DNA of 33,288 bases from Candidatus Thiosymbion sp. (lineage in GTDB: Bacteria > Pseudomonadota > Gammaproteobacteria > Chromatiales > Chromatiaceae). The position numbers and the translations under genes are program-made. The stretch is taken from assembly GCA_018435665.1 (NCBI GenBank), contig JAHDND010000129.1, forward strand, positions 1 through 33,288, in the 5' to 3' direction. The notes under the pieces are model-generated. The model did no database searches. It had not been told where the DNA came from and saw nothing but the letters and a program-made list of their open reading frames with translations. Shown piece by piece: positions 14,681 to 24,260 of the stretch; position 1 is the stretch's first letter; every line of letters begins with the position of its first letter.

Positions 14681-16294
14681 ATGCCTTGCCTTGTCAAGCG
14701 GGGCGCCGTCATGGCTGTCCTGTTGGCGCCCGTCAGCGCCTTCCCCTCCCCCGAAGCGGACATCGCCGAACTCAAGGCCAGCCTGAGCGCCCTGAAAGAC
14801 CAGTATGAACGGCGCATTCAGGACCTCGAGGCCCGACTGGCCCGAGCGGAACGCCAAGCGGCCGGCGCCGCCACGGTTGCGCCCGCCGTGAGCGCCAGAC
14901 CCGTCCCCAAACCCGCCACCGCCCAACCCATGACCGCCCCTTCAGCCCCGGGGTCCCCCCCTGCCGCCAGCCCACCTGCCGGCAGTTCCACCGGAAGCAA
15001 TCCGCAGCGCTCAGCGGCTGACTTCAACCCGCGCTTGTCGGTCATCCTCAATGGCAACTATTACCAGGACGACATCGACGGTCGGGGGGCGAGCATCGTC
15101 GGTGAGGCCTTCATGCCCGGGCGGCAGTTTCATGTCCACGGGGCGGAAGCGGACACGGCGCATGATCACGCCGGGACCCAGAACGGCTTCAACTTTAGCG
15201 AGGCGGAAATCGCCTTCTCCGCCACCGTCGATCCTTATTTCGACGCCGCCGCCTATCTGTCCATCGACGGCAACGGTGGGGTGGATCTGGAAGAAGGCTA
15301 TTTCCAGACCCGCCTCCTGCCCTACGGGCTCAAGGTCAAGGGCGGAAAATTCCTGAGCGATTTCGGTTATATCAACCGGCAACATCCCCATCAGTGGGAC
15401 TTCGTCGACCAGAATCTGCCCTATCTCAACCTGCTCGGTGAACACGGTCTACAAGACACCGGCCTGCAGTTGACCTGGCTGCCCGAGTTGCCGGTTTATG
15501 CCTTGTTCGGTATCGAGGCGCTGCAAGGGGATCAGGAGGTGTTCGGGGCCCGCCTCGGGGAGGCGGAGCAGGAAGAATTGCGCCTGGAAGCTACCCAGGA
15601 TGGACCCCGACTCTGGACCGCCTTCGCCAAACTCTCGCCTGAACTGCCGGAAGGCCACGCCCTTCAGCTCGGCGTGTCCTATGCCCACAACACCCAGTAC
15701 CAACTGGAAGAGATCCTGGAACTTGCCCTGTCCGGGGAGGAGCCCCTGGCGGAGGAGGCGCCGCACCCTGACCTGCTGCGGACCGGTCTCGAGGGCGATG
15801 CGACCCTATGGGGCATCGATCTCGTTTACCGCTACGCGGGTGGTGGCGCCCATGGCCAGGGCGATTTCAAATTCCAGGCCGAGTATCTGCGCTCGATCGC
15901 GGACGCCGAGATCCGCAGCGCCACCCTGCTCGACGGGGCCAGCGGCGCGGAGTTGGGCGATCTCCCGGAACTGATCGGGGCCTCACGCACCTTCACCACC
16001 GACGGACTCTACGCCCAGGCCCTCTACGGCTTCGCCCCAAAATGGACGGCGGGCCTGCGCTACGACGTCTTGGGGTTGACCAACTCGGTCAGCGGTGGCG
16101 GCGGGGGGGAAGGATTCGGTGCCTCCGACCGCTGGACCCTCGACCTTACCTGGGACCTTTCGGAGTTCTCCCGGCTGCGGGCGCAGTATGCCCGAAACGA
16201 TATCCTGGTCGCCCCCGGCGAACGGGCGCACTTCGATGCCTTCTACCTCCAGTTCATCATGAGCCTGGGCGCCCATGGCGCCCATGGCTTCTGA
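14681..16294 (+). CDS. Outer-membrane barrel protein of zinc-uptake locus
   Basis: The start is ATG 14681 with CCGGAG at 14667-14672, giving 537 residues. It has a signal peptide (MPCLVKRGAVMAVLLAPVSA), a coiled coil (about 26-60, ELKASLSALKDQYERRIQDL), a Pro/Ala/Ser-rich linker (to about 105), and a long region of alternating aromatic and polar strands ending in a final Phe, as in outer-membrane barrels. A His-rich loop (HVHGAEADTAHDHAG) and further His may bind zinc. It is close to proteins annotated as zinc-regulated outer-membrane receptors/porins next to znuA. No TonB box or plug is obvious, so a porin is likelier than a TonB-dependent receptor. Confidence 0.75.
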   Translation: MPCLVKRGAVMAVLLAPVSAFPSPEADIAELKASLSALKDQYERRIQDLEARLARAERQAAGAATVAPAVSARPVPKPATAQPMTAPSAPGSPPAASPPAGSSTGSNPQRSAADFNPRLSVILNGNYYQDDIDGRGASIVGEAFMPGRQFHVHGAEADTAHDHAGTQNGFNFSEAEIAFSATVDPYFDAAAYLSIDGNGGVDLEEGYFQTRLLPYGLKVKGGKFLSDFGYINRQHPHQWDFVDQNLPYLNLLGEHGLQDTGLQLTWLPELPVYALFGIEALQGDQEVFGARLGEAEQEELRLEATQDGPRLWTAFAKLSPELPEGHALQLGVSYAHNTQYQLEEILELALSGEEPLAEEAPHPDLLRTGLEGDATLWGIDLVYRYAGGGAHGQGDFKFQAEYLRSIADAEIRSATLLDGASGAELGDLPELIGASRTFTTDGLYAQALYGFAPKWTAGLRYDVLGLTNSVSGGGGGEGFGASDRWTLDLTWDLSEFSRLRAQYARNDILVAPGERAHFDAFYLQFIMSLGAHGAHGF

Positions 16295-16308
16295 GCGCGA
16301 GTCACGCC

Positions 16309-17211
16309 ATGATCCAACCTTTACGCTTGTTCTTTGCCCTGTTGCTGGTCGTATCCACCGCGGCGGCGGCCGACCTCGCGGTGGTGGCCACCAGTCCCAG
16401 CCTGGGGGCCTTGGTAAGCGAGGTCGCGGGACCCCGCGTCCATCTGGAGGTGCTGGCGGGCCCGGACCGCGATCTCCATCGTCTCCAGGTCAAGCCGTCC
16501 ATGATGCGCGCTCTGCGGGGGGCGGATCTGATGGTGGCCCAGGGTGCGGACCTGGAGATCGGCTGGCTGCCCGCGGTGCTCGCCAACGCCGCCAACCCCA
16601 AGGTTCTGCCCGGTTCCCCCGGTTATTTCGAGGCCACCGCCCAGGTCCCCCTGCTCGATACCGGGGGGACCGCCGACCGTGCCCTGGGCGATGTCCATCC
16701 GGTCGGCAATCCGCACATCAACATGGACCCCGTGCGCATGGCCCAGGTGGCGCAGGTCTTGGCCGAGCGACTCGCCCAGCTCGACCCGGACGGTGCCGGC
16801 CAGTATCGCGCCGCGGCGGCGGCCTTCGCCGCCAAGGTCGAGCGCCGGTTACCCACCTGGCGGACCCGGGCCGCCCATGCCCCGGGGGTGGTCCTTTACC
16901 ACCGCGATGCCATTTATCTGCTGGATCGACTCGGCATCCCCCTGCTGGGCACACTCGAACCGCTTCCCGGCGTGCCGATGACCGGGCGGCAGCTCGCCGA
17001 CCTGACCGCCGCGCTGACCGGCCGTTCCGGGGTGATTCTCTATGCCCCCTACCATTCGCCTCAGGCCCCCGAAGCCCTCGCCACTCGCCTGGGGTGGCCG
17101 GGGATCCCGATCGGGATGGAGCCCCCCGCGGATGCCGACGGCGACGCCTACCTCAAGCACATCGACCGCTGGGTGGACGCGCTGGTACCGCCACCAGGAT
17201 CCGGCACATGA
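16309..17211 (+). CDS. znuA: Periplasmic zinc-binding protein
   Basis: This is the substrate-binding protein of a zinc/manganese ABC importer (cluster A-I family). ATG 16309 lies 14 bp after the barrel-protein stop; the product is 300 residues with signal peptide MIQPLRLFFALLLVVSTAAA. Candidate ligands are the His in DLHRLQVKPS, GNPHINMDP, LYHRDAIYLL and APYHSPQAPE. The usual acidic/His-rich loop of ZnuA is absent. Linkage to an ATPase and permease, and the overlap with znuC, support the call; zinc rather than manganese is inferred from the outer-membrane partner. Confidence 0.88.
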   Translation: MIQPLRLFFALLLVVSTAAAADLAVVATSPSLGALVSEVAGPRVHLEVLAGPDRDLHRLQVKPSMMRALRGADLMVAQGADLEIGWLPAVLANAANPKVLPGSPGYFEATAQVPLLDTGGTADRALGDVHPVGNPHINMDPVRMAQVAQVLAERLAQLDPDGAGQYRAAAAAFAAKVERRLPTWRTRAAHAPGVVLYHRDAIYLLDRLGIPLLGTLEPLPGVPMTGRQLADLTAALTGRSGVILYAPYHSPQAPEALATRLGWPGIPIGMEPPADADGDAYLKHIDRWVDALVPPPGSGT

Positions 17212-17816
17212 CCGCCCTGGCCAGCCGGCCAAAGGCTCCGGAGGGTCCCCTGCTGCGGGTGGAGGGCCTGGTTGCGGGTCATGGGGCATCACCCGCCATC
17301 GGTCCCTTATCGTTCACTATCGAGCCCGGCGAGGTGATCGGCCTCTGGGGGGCCAACGGCGCCGGTAAGTCCACCCTGCTCGATGCCCTCGTCGGGACGG
17401 CCCACCGTTTCGCGGGAACCCTCGTGCGCCGTCCAGGGCTGACCCTGGCCTATCAGGAGCAGCAACCGGCACGGCTACCCCTCATGCCCATGACGGGACT
17501 TGATCTGCTGCGCGCCGCGGGGGTCCTCGATCCGCCCCCCTCGCTCCGGCTGAGGGCCTGGCTGGGGCAGCGCCTGGATACCCTGAGTGGGGGAGAGTTC
17601 CAGTTGTTGCATGTCTGGGCCACCCTGGGGAGCGGCATGGACCTGATCTTGCTCGACGAGCCCACCAACAACCTGGACCCGGGTGCTGAAACCCTCGTGG
17701 GCGAGTTCCTGGCCAAGCCGCGCGGGGGCCAGGCCGTGCTGCTGGTCAGTCACGAGCGCGACTTCCTGGACAGGGTCTGCCACCGCGTGGTGGAGGTGCT
17801 GGCTTGGAAGGGTTGA
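17208..17816 (+). CDS. znuC: Zinc ABC transporter ATPase
   Basis: ATG 17208 overlaps the znuA stop (ATGA). The 202-residue product is short for the family (about 230-250). It has Walker A GANGAGKST, a Q-loop (YQEQQ), signature LSGGEFQ, Walker B LILLDEPTNNLD and an H-loop SHERDF. It energises uptake through ZnuB. The shortness comes from the missing C-terminal extension, not from lost motifs. Confidence 0.92.
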   Translation: MTALASRPKAPEGPLLRVEGLVAGHGASPAIGPLSFTIEPGEVIGLWGANGAGKSTLLDALVGTAHRFAGTLVRRPGLTLAYQEQQPARLPLMPMTGLDLLRAAGVLDPPPSLRLRAWLGQRLDTLSGGEFQLLHVWATLGSGMDLILLDEPTNNLDPGAETLVGEFLAKPRGGQAVLLVSHERDFLDRVCHRVVEVLAWKG

Positions 17817-18697
17817 TAGGGTCCGTTCTCTCGCCGCTAGGTTGGCTCGATCCCTTGTTCCGCTTGCCCTTCCTCACCGGCCTCGCCCTGGCCTGCGTCC
17901 TGCCCGCCCTGGGCGCCCTGCTCATGTTACGCGAGGAATGGCTGGCGGCCCTGGGGCTGGCCCACCTGGCGGCGGCGAGCGCCCTGCTCGGGCTCGCCGT
18001 CGGACTGCCAGCGGTGATCGGCGGCACCCTCGGGGCCTTGGGCGCCGGCCTGGCCAAGTCCCTCCTGGCAGCCCGCGGCAATGCCGCCTACGCCTTCATG
18101 ATCCTGATCGGCTGGTCATCCCTGATGCTGATCGCCGCCAACACCGCCCTTGGCGATGCCCTCGGTCATGCCCTCATGGATGGCCAGCTCTATTTTGGCG
18201 GTTGGGTCGAATTCGCGACCAGCCTGATGCTGGCGTGCCTCTGTCTGGCGACCCTACCGTGGCTTGGCCGGCGGCTGTTGCGCGCCCGATTCTTCCCCCG
18301 CTTCGAACAGGCCAACCGCCTGCCCGCCTGGCGTTGGCATCTGGGGATGGACCTCTTGAGCGCGACGGGCGTGGCGGTGGGCACCGCGACCCTGGGACTG
18401 ATGGGGGCCTTCGCCCTGGTCCTGGTCCCCGCCTGGCTCGGCTTTCGGCTGGCGCGAGGCTGGCGCGCGACCCTGGCCGTGGCGATCGGCATGGGGGTGG
18501 CCGCCTATCTCCTGGCCTTTTGGGCCGCGCTGGCCTTTGACCAGCCCTTCGGTCCCGTCCTGGTGGCGGTACTGATCGCCACCGGCACCCTCGGCTTGCT
18601 GCCACGCATTGATCGGCGTCGGCCCGGGGACAAAGAGGCTCGTCCGTCTCCAGCCTCTCCTCCGCGAATCCCACCGGCGAGCGCTGGTCGCGGCTGA
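17804..18697 (+). CDS. znuB: Zinc ABC transporter permease
   Basis: This 297-residue membrane protein has eight or so hydrophobic spans and matches ABC-3 family permeases. It uses TTG 17804, supported by GGAGG at 17792-17796, and overlaps the last 13 bases of znuC. A Pro/Arg/Ser-rich tail (last 25 residues) is atypical and may be spurious extension after a lost stop. Confidence 0.9.
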   Translation: MEGLIGSVLSPLGWLDPLFRLPFLTGLALACVLPALGALLMLREEWLAALGLAHLAAASALLGLAVGLPAVIGGTLGALGAGLAKSLLAARGNAAYAFMILIGWSSLMLIAANTALGDALGHALMDGQLYFGGWVEFATSLMLACLCLATLPWLGRRLLRARFFPRFEQANRLPAWRWHLGMDLLSATGVAVGTATLGLMGAFALVLVPAWLGFRLARGWRATLAVAIGMGVAAYLLAFWAALAFDQPFGPVLVAVLIATGTLGLLPRIDRRRPGDKEARPSPASPPRIPPASAGRG

Positions 18698-18714
18698 CCT
18701 CGTTGCTGGACGCT

Positions 18715-18776
18715 GGTTTTGCGGTAACTGAAGTCGACGCTGGTACTTCCGCCGGTGGCGAACCGCCGGCAAAACC
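18715..18776. repeat. Nested inverted repeat between znuB and ATPase gene
   Basis: An outer pair, GGTTTTGC (18715-18722) and GCAAAACC (18769-18776), encloses an inner 8-bp stem (18751-18758 with 18763-18770) closed by a CGAA loop. The two pairs share two bases, so they are alternative folds in part. No U-run follows. It could insulate or process the znu transcript, or be a decayed repeat. Confidence 0.4.
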
Positions 18777-18861
18777 CCAAACTGAGCCTTTGACGCTAGC
18801 CGCTCCGGGAATCGACAATTGATCGGCGCCTCGCATCACCCCGCCAGGGAGGACCCTCCCC

Positions 18862-20703
18862 ATGTTCCGCCTCCGTCCCGTTCAGGCCCGCTGGTTCGAG
18901 GTCTATGTCCCCCATGCCGAGACGGTGCGCACCACCGAGATCCTGGCCCGTACCGGGGTGGTGGAACTGGAGACGGATCCGCGCCTGGCGGCGGCCCCGG
19001 ACACCCACAAGCTCGGTTACTTCGTCCGGCGGGGGCGTGCATTGATCGCCCGCCACCAGGACGAGCTCCCTCCCCCCCGGAACCGGCCCGGCGCCCTCAT
19101 CGGCAACCCCGTCCATCTCGCCAACCAGGCCCTGCATCGCCTGCGGGTCTGGAGCGCCCGCCTGGAATTCCTTCAGGAACGACTGGCCGAGCGCCAGGCG
19201 GAGCGGGTGGATCTCCGCTACCTGGACGAGGCCCTGCGGGCCATGCGCCGGGATGGCGTGGACCCGGACGGGCTCTTCAGCGAGACCCGCTTTCTGTGCA
19301 AGTGCCTGTTCGTCTGCCCCAAGACCAGCCGCCTGGAGGCGGTCGATCTCGCCGGGCAGACGGCCCTAGTGGTTGCCGGCCCCCGTCACGACTTTCGGAT
19401 TCTGCTGGGTCTGGCGGACGAGCGCCCCCTCATCCAGCACCTGGTGGTCGACCAGGATTGCGAGCAGGTGGGTATCCCTCCCTGGCTCAGCGGCGATCTC
19501 CCCAACCGCATCCTCCAGGTCCGCACCCGCCTCAAGCCGTTGGAACGGGAGATCGGCGCCCTGGAAAAGGACCTGGCGGCGTTGCGCACCGATCCGGCCA
19601 TCGGTGCCGCCCGGGCCGACCTCGATACCCTGGCCTGGTACCTGGACAAGGCGGCCCGGCACCTGGCCGGCCAGGAGATCTGCCATGTCACCGGCTGGAC
19701 CACCGCCCCGGACCCCGAGGCCCTGCAGGCCGCCCTGTGGCAAGCGGGCATCCAGGTCGTGGTGCGCTATCCCGACCCGCCCTTCTCCGCGGCCACCCCG
19801 GTCACCACCCTCCAGAGCTGGTGGGCCCGGCCCTTCCGCCCCCTGCTCCTGCTGTGGGGCACGCCCGATCGCAAGGAGGTGGACCCGAGCGGCCTCCTCG
19901 CCCTGCTGGTGCCCCTGCTCTTCGGGTACATGTTCCCGGACCTGGGTCATGGCCTGCTGCTGGTCCTCTTCGTCCTGCTCTTCGGCCGGCGCTGGCCCGA
20001 GATCCGCTTTCTCCTGCCCTGCGGCCTCGCCGCCATGGCCTTCGGCCTGATCTTCGGGGATGTCTTCGGCTTCCACGACCTGATCCCGGCCCTGTGGCTC
20101 AAGCCCCTGGACGACCCAATCATCGTCATGGCGGTGCCCCTGGGGTTCGGCGTCGCGATCCTGATCCTGGGCCTGGTCTTCGCCGGCTTCGAGGCCAAGT
20201 GGAATGACGAATTCGGCCCCTGGCTGGCGGTGGACGCGGCCGTTCTGGAGCTCTACATGGCGCTCCTGGCCGCCCTGGCCTGGCCGCCGGCCCTGGGGAT
20301 CGCCGCCCTGGCCCTGGTCCACTTCAGCGCCGGCACCCTCTGGCAATGCCGCCGTCAGGGCCTTAGCTCCCTGGCGGCGGCCCTGGGACGACTCCTGTAC
20401 AGCCTTTTCGAACTGTTGCTCAACACCCTGTCCTTTGCCCGGGTCGGGGCCTTCGCCCTGGCCCACGCGGCCTTTTCCCATACCATCATGACCCTGGCCG
20501 CGGGGGTGGAGAACCCCCTGGCCTGGTGGCTGGTGGTCATCCTGGGCAACCTCTTCGCCGTGGTCCTGGAGGGTCTGGTGGTCTTCGTCCAGACCACCCG
20601 CCTGGTGCTGTTCGAGTTCTTCGTCCACTTTCTCCGCGCCGAGGGTCGGCTGTTCCGCCCGGTGGCGGGACCGGCCTCCGCCGGTGGGGGACGGTGCGCC
20701 TGA
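18862..20703 (+). CDS. V-type ATPase subunit I (116-kDa a-subunit family)
   Basis: This 613-residue protein has a soluble N-terminal half (about 1-335, with a coiled coil near 215-270) and a membrane half of about seven spans. Membrane hallmarks include LFGYMFPDLGHGLLLVL and SFARVGAFALAHAAFS, whose Arg (about 527) matches the conserved arginine used in proton transfer. AGGGAGGA at 18846-18853 supports ATG 18862. The family forms the stator and proton half-channel of V/A-type ATPases, but none of the other subunits is in the window. It may serve an ATPase encoded elsewhere. Confidence 0.88.
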   Translation: MFRLRPVQARWFEVYVPHAETVRTTEILARTGVVELETDPRLAAAPDTHKLGYFVRRGRALIARHQDELPPPRNRPGALIGNPVHLANQALHRLRVWSARLEFLQERLAERQAERVDLRYLDEALRAMRRDGVDPDGLFSETRFLCKCLFVCPKTSRLEAVDLAGQTALVVAGPRHDFRILLGLADERPLIQHLVVDQDCEQVGIPPWLSGDLPNRILQVRTRLKPLEREIGALEKDLAALRTDPAIGAARADLDTLAWYLDKAARHLAGQEICHVTGWTTAPDPEALQAALWQAGIQVVVRYPDPPFSAATPVTTLQSWWARPFRPLLLLWGTPDRKEVDPSGLLALLVPLLFGYMFPDLGHGLLLVLFVLLFGRRWPEIRFLLPCGLAAMAFGLIFGDVFGFHDLIPALWLKPLDDPIIVMAVPLGFGVAILILGLVFAGFEAKWNDEFGPWLAVDAAVLELYMALLAALAWPPALGIAALALVHFSAGTLWQCRRQGLSSLAAALGRLLYSLFELLLNTLSFARVGAFALAHAAFSHTIMTLAAGVENPLAWWLVVILGNLFAVVLEGLVVFVQTTRLVLFEFFVHFLRAEGRLFRPVAGPASAGGGRCA

Positions 20704-20726
20704 GGCCCCTGGTCCGCTTCGGTCTT

Positions 20727-20801
20727 CAAGCCTACAGGGACCCGATTGCAGGTTGGCCCCCGCCAGACGCCAGCCGACCCGGGATAACCGAAAATCGATG
20801 G
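20727..20801. repeat. Dispersed intergenic repeat, copy A
   Basis: From CAAGCCTACAGGGAC through CCCCCGCCAGACGCCAGCCG to CCCGGGATAACCGAAAATCG, this stretch matches the reverse complement of the left half of 26647-26802 with a few changes. It lies just after the V-type ATPase stop. The rest of the gap to 20973 holds only the promoter candidate. Confidence 0.65.
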
Positions 20802-20869
20802 TGGATGTCTAAATTGGCCACTCACTGGCACCGCTCGGCGATCGCGATCATGAGCCCATTCCCCGATCC

Positions 20870-20878
20870 TGGTATGCT
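20870..20878 (+). promoter_or_regulatory. Possible extended -10 promoter for GGDEF-EAL gene
   Basis: TGGTATGCT fits an extended -10 (TGn-TATGCT, 4 of 6 matches). It predicts a start near 20885 and a leader of about 90 nt. No clear -35 is seen. Confidence 0.3.
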
Positions 20879-20973
20879 TTCCCAAGCACCCGGCTACCCC
20901 CATGGATAAACCGATCCACTTCTCTGATGCCCGCCGACGTCACACCGTCGCCTGAATCCATTCCGGCGTCGCG

Positions 20974-23900
20974 ATGGCCTTGATCCTCCTCCTGGCCCTC
21001 GCCTACCTGCTGCTGGGGGCTGCCGGGTTACTCCTGGCCATCCCACCCGGCTACGCCAGCCCGGTCTTCCCGGCGGCCGGTCTGGCCCTGGCGGCCAGTC
21101 TCCAGTTCGGACCCCGGGTCCTGCCGGGTATCTGGCTGGGCTCCAGCCTATTGAACCTGGGTAATGCCTGGTTAGGCGGGACCTTGAGTCTCACCACCCT
21201 GATCCTCGCCCTGGCCATCGGCATGGGGGCCAGCCTGCAGGCCGGAGCCGGGGCCTGGCTGGTCCAGCGCTGGCAGGGTCCCGCCTGGCGCTCCCTGGAG
21301 GAGGAGCGGGACGCCTTCCGCTTCCTGCTCCTGGGGGGCATCCTGGCAGGCACGGTCTCGCCCACCCTCGGGGTCAGCGCCCTGACCCTCTCCGGCGTCA
21401 TCGCCGCCACCAGTTTCCCCTACACCTGGTGGAACTGGTATGTCGGTGACGTGCTGGGGGTGCTGATCTTCGCCCCCCTGGCGTTGTGTTTCCTCAACCA
21501 CAGTGAACGCCTCTGGGGCGAGCGCCTGCGGCGCACCGTCCTGCCGGTGATCCTCACCCTGGCGCTGGCGATCCTGGCCTTCTGGGGGACGGCCCGCTGG
21601 GAGGCCCAGTCCCAGGCCAACGCCCTGCGGGCGGACGGTGACCATATCGCCCAGGGCATCGCCGACCGCCTCATCAGCCACCGCGAGATCCTCGCCTCCC
21701 TGCGCCATTTCGTCGAGGCCACCCCGGACTTCAGCTTTGACCAGTTCGAGCGCTTCACCCGCCGCACCCTGGAAGATAACCCGGACATCTTCGCCCTGAG
21801 TTACAACGACCTGGTGACCGACGCCGAGCGACCGGCCTTCGAGGCACGGATCAGCGCCCTCTCCCCCCTTGGCCCCTTCCAGATCACCGAGCGGGACGCC
21901 GAGCGGCGGCTGATCCGGGCGGCGACCCGTCCCGAGTACGTGACCGTGCGCTTTATCGCCCCCCTGGCGGGGAACAAGCCGGCGGTGGGTTACGACATCC
22001 ATTCCGAACCGGTCCGCCGCCGGGCCATCGAGCGCGCCCGGGCGACCAATGCCATGGCGGTGACCGCCCCCATCCTGCTGGTGCAGGAGAGTCAGCAACG
22101 GGTCGGTCTGCTGCAACTCCTGCCCATCGAGGCCCAGATGCCGGCCGGGGTTCGGGAGGAGGCTCGGGCCCATGCCAATGGAGCGCCCCGGCACCAGGGC
22201 TTCGCCGTAGGCGTGGTCAAGGTCGACGAGATGATCGACATCGCCACCCGCGGGCGGGTCCCGCCGGGGCTGAGCTTTCACCTCACGGATGTCGGGGCCG
22301 AGCCGGATAAGGCCTTGCTCTACCGCTCCGGGGAACGGGTGGCCGGCCCCTCCCCCGCCGCGGCCGGCGCGGCGGACTGGAGCACCCACCTCTACATGGG
22401 CGACCGCGACTGGCTCCTCGCCATCCGTGTCGGCGAGGACTATCGCCTGGCCCACCGACCCTGGCTGGCCTGGGCGGTGGGGGTGGTGGGGCTGCTCTTC
22501 GCCACCCTCTTGCAGGTGCTGATGCTGGGCATGACCGGCCGCACCGCCATCATCCAGCGCAAGAACGAACAGCTCCTTCTGGCGGAAAAGGTCTTCGTCA
22601 ACAGTGGCGAGGCCATCGCCGTCACCGATGTGGCCGGTCGGGTGGTGTCGACCAATCCCGCCTTCACCCAGGTGACGGGATACAGCGCGGCGGAGGTCAA
22701 GGGACAGAGCCTGCGGCTGCTGCAATCCGGCCGGCAGTCGCCGGCGTTTTATCAGGAATTCTGGCGTCGTCTCAAGGCCGAGGGCCAGTGGCAGGGGGAG
22801 ATCTGGAATCGCCGCAAATCCGGCGAGGTCTACCCCGAGTGGCTGACCATCTCCGCGGTGCGCGGCGCCACCGGCGAGACCGTCCAGTACGTCGCCAGCT
22901 TTACCGACATCACCGCCACCAAGGCGGCCCAGGAACGGATCGAATTCCTGGCCTACCATGACCCCTTGACCCATCTCCCCAATCGCCTGCTGGGCCTGGA
23001 CCGCATCGCCCAGGCGATCGCCCACGGCCAGCGCCACGGCACCAAGATGGCCCTACTGCTGATGGATCTGGACACGTTCAAGCTGGTCAATGACAGCTAT
23101 GGCCACAGCGCCGGGGACCGCCTCTTGCAGGCGGTGGCGGATCGGCTGCGGCTGGCGGTGCGCCAGGAGGACAGCCTGTGCCGGCTTTCCGGCGACGAAT
23201 TTCTCATCGTCCTGTTCGAGGTGACCGACAACCACGGCATCTCCACCAAGTGCGAGGCCATCCTGCGGGATCTGAGCCGCCCCTTCGACCTCGACGGCCG
23301 GCAAATGACGACCTCCTTCTCCATCGGCGTGGCCCTGTTCCCCGCCGACGGCGCCGATGCCGAGACCCTGATGCGCAATGCCGACACCGCCCTCTACGAG
23401 GCCAAGAAGGGCGGACGCAACACCTACCGCTTCTTCGACGAGCGCATGAACCTGGACGTGGTGCGTTACGTCCGCACCCGGGACGAGCTGCAACGCGCCC
23501 TCGACCGGCAGGAGTTCGTCCTTCACTACCAGCCCCTGATCCGCCTCGGCCAGGGCGGGGAACCCGATCGGGTCGTCGGCGCCGAGGCCCTGGTGCGCTG
23601 GCACCACCCGGAACGGGGTCTGGTGATGCCCGGCGACTTCATCCCCATCGCCGAGGAGAGCGGCCTGATCCTGGCCATCGGCGCCTGGGTCCTGCGCCAG
23701 GCCTGCCTCCAGGCTGCCGCCTGGCGCCGGGGGGGACTGCCCTTCCGCGTCGTGGCGGTGAATCTGTCGGCGGTGCAATTCCAGGAGCCCTGGATCGTCG
23801 ACCAAATCCTCGACACCCTGGCGGAGACCGGGCTGGACCCGGAGGGCCTGGAGCTGGAGTTGACCGAGACCCTGCTCTTCGAGGACCGGGAACGGGTCCT

Positions 23901-24255
23901 GGCCGCCGTGGAGCGCCTCAAGGCTCAGGGGATCGGCCTGTCCATCGACGACTTCGGCACCGGCTATTCCAGCCTGGCCTACCTGAAGCGCTTCAAGGTG
24001 GACAAACTCAAGATCGACCGCTCCTTCGTCAGCCATCTGCTGCACAGCGAGGAGGACCAGGCCATCGTCCAGGCGATGATCCAGATCGCCCGCAGCCTCA
24101 ACCTGAAGACCATTGCCGAGGGCATCGAGGATGTCGCCCTGGCGGAGCGCCTCCGTGCCCTGGGCTGCGACCAGGGCCAGGGCTATCTCTATTCCCGCCC
24201 CCTGCCGGTGGCGGAACTGGAGCAATGGTTGACCCGATTCGGGCCAAGGGCCTGA
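20974..24255 (+). CDS. MASE1-CHASE-PAS-GGDEF-EAL c-di-GMP enzyme
   Basis: This 1093-residue membrane sensor has a MASE1-type domain of about eight spans (1-215), a CHASE-like extracytoplasmic domain (about 225-460), a further span (about 490-515), PAS (about 530-640), GGDEF (about 670-830) and EAL (about 840-1085). The GGDEF motif reads RLSGDEF (about 738), a form usually compatible with cyclase activity. The EAL domain has GAEALVRW (about 871), ELTETLLF and IDDFGTGYSSLAYL, so its catalytic residues look intact. It may make or break c-di-GMP in response to the CHASE/PAS ligand. ATG 20974 is the only reasonable start; a stop lies 21 bp upstream in frame. Confidence 0.93.
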   Translation: MALILLLALAYLLLGAAGLLLAIPPGYASPVFPAAGLALAASLQFGPRVLPGIWLGSSLLNLGNAWLGGTLSLTTLILALAIGMGASLQAGAGAWLVQRWQGPAWRSLEEERDAFRFLLLGGILAGTVSPTLGVSALTLSGVIAATSFPYTWWNWYVGDVLGVLIFAPLALCFLNHSERLWGERLRRTVLPVILTLALAILAFWGTARWEAQSQANALRADGDHIAQGIADRLISHREILASLRHFVEATPDFSFDQFERFTRRTLEDNPDIFALSYNDLVTDAERPAFEARISALSPLGPFQITERDAERRLIRAATRPEYVTVRFIAPLAGNKPAVGYDIHSEPVRRRAIERARATNAMAVTAPILLVQESQQRVGLLQLLPIEAQMPAGVREEARAHANGAPRHQGFAVGVVKVDEMIDIATRGRVPPGLSFHLTDVGAEPDKALLYRSGERVAGPSPAAAGAADWSTHLYMGDRDWLLAIRVGEDYRLAHRPWLAWAVGVVGLLFATLLQVLMLGMTGRTAIIQRKNEQLLLAEKVFVNSGEAIAVTDVAGRVVSTNPAFTQVTGYSAAEVKGQSLRLLQSGRQSPAFYQEFWRRLKAEGQWQGEIWNRRKSGEVYPEWLTISAVRGATGETVQYVASFTDITATKAAQERIEFLAYHDPLTHLPNRLLGLDRIAQAIAHGQRHGTKMALLLMDLDTFKLVNDSYGHSAGDRLLQAVADRLRLAVRQEDSLCRLSGDEFLIVLFEVTDNHGISTKCEAILRDLSRPFDLDGRQMTTSFSIGVALFPADGADAETLMRNADTALYEAKKGGRNTYRFFDERMNLDVVRYVRTRDELQRALDRQEFVLHYQPLIRLGQGGEPDRVVGAEALVRWHHPERGLVMPGDFIPIAEESGLILAIGAWVLRQACLQAAAWRRGGLPFRVVAVNLSAVQFQEPWIVDQILDTLAETGLDPEGLELELTETLLFEDRERVLAAVERLKAQGIGLSIDDFGTGYSSLAYLKRFKVDKLKIDRSFVSHLLHSEEDQAIVQAMIQIARSLNLKTIAEGIEDVALAERLRALGCDQGQGYLYSRPLPVAELEQWLTRFGPRA

Positions 24256-24260
24256 CCCCG

